Shown piece by piece: positions 30,436-30,579 of a stretch of DNA of 30,579 nucleotides (position 1 is its first letter; each line of letters begins with the position of its first letter). Both the position numbers and the translations under genes were made by a program. A model generated the notes under the pieces. That model saw nothing but the letters and a program-made list of their open reading frames with translations, searched no databases and was not told the origin of the DNA. This stretch comes from Rifleibacterium sp035352635 (lineage in GTDB: Bacteria > Muiribacteriota > Ozemobacteria > Ozemobacterales > Ozemobacteraceae): positions 1 through 30,579 of the forward strand of contig DAOPYA010000051.1 of assembly GCA_035352635.1 (NCBI GenBank), read 5' to 3'.

Positions 30436-30579
30436 ATGTGGAAGTATAAACGTCAGATTCTGGTTAGATACATGAGTTTTCTGGGTGGCCTGCTGTTGCT
30501 GGCCGTTGCCTATCTTACTGCCGGGGATCTACAACCCGACCTGACCTCCAAGACCAGTATCAAAAATTGCCTCACCTCT
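30436..30579 (+). CDS. N-terminal 48 residues of a membrane-anchored protein (partial)
   Basis: An open frame starts at ATG 30436 and runs to the window edge without a stop. It encodes MWKYKRQILVRYM, a hydrophobic helix (about 14-27, SFLGGLLLLAVAYL) and a polar segment. This looks like an N-terminal membrane anchor or an uncleaved signal. There is no Shine-Dalgarno before 30436; an in-frame ATG at 30472 also lacks a clear one. The function cannot be judged from this fragment. It is divergent from the STAS gene and sits downstream of a good promoter. Confidence 0.6.
   Translation, partial: MWKYKRQILVRYMSFLGGLLLLAVAYLTAGDLQPDLTSKTSIKNCLTS

Overview
The window (30,579 bp, mid-range GC by eye) looks like chromosome from an uncultured, diderm-type bacterium. 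It carries a conserved translation cluster (infC-rpmI-rplT, an rRNA methyltransferase, pheS-pheT), a minor-pseudopilin operon of the type II secretion/type IV pilus kind, and several multidomain signalling proteins (HAMP-SpoIIE phosphatase, GAF-GGDEF, STAS). No 16S gene or other decisive taxonomic marker is present. The mix of pseudopilins, SpoIIE/STAS and GGDEF proteins fits little-studied diderm lineages (Candidatus Riflebacteria is one guess), but I would not assign a phylum from this sequence. Nothing looks like a phage, an IS element or a CRISPR array, and I see no clear broken genes.

Layout. 1-2727: the C-terminal tail of a gene, a bile-acid:sodium-symporter-family transporter, then NADP-dependent glutamate dehydrogenase with a strong terminator. 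2728-4950: a monocistronic unit with a near-consensus promoter, a structured leader, a 659-residue secreted, low-complexity, glycine-zipper protein of unknown function, and another strong terminator. 5052-9873: a tightly overlapped operon with a membrane-anchored helical protein, a 918-residue PilX/GspK-like protein, and GspI/PilV-like and GspJ/PilW-like pseudopilins. An NhaC-family antiporter with unusual extra soluble segments follows. 12085-13440: infC-rpmI-rplT with a consensus-like promoter, a leader that contains an intrinsic terminator (probable attenuation), and a terminator after rplT. 13454-18002: TrmH-family methyltransferase, pheS, pheT and a small two-helix membrane protein.

18017-19642 (minus strand): an unrecognised single-pass membrane protein whose C-terminus resembles a peptidoglycan-binding-like domain. 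19957-22239: a secreted VIT-vWA protein. 22371-23711: a CNT/NupC nucleoside transporter. 23855-28275: an operon of a degenerate YchF-like NTPase, a HAMP-GAF-SpoIIE phosphatase and a SAM methyltransferase. It converges on a minus-strand pair encoding a STAS anti-anti-sigma factor and a GAF-GAF-GGDEF diguanylate cyclase. The window ends in the first 48 codons of a membrane protein.

How it fits together. The SpoIIE phosphatase and the STAS protein are a natural partner-switching pair, with no RsbW-like kinase in the window, and they sit beside a c-di-GMP synthase. The pseudopilin operon may assemble a pilus or pseudopilus. The secreted 659-residue protein just upstream is the least explained abundant-looking product here. 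The most interesting regulatory DNA is the infC leader, which can form either a terminator or an alternative long-range pairing, and which places an in-frame ATC rather than the ATG at the best distance from the Shine-Dalgarno.
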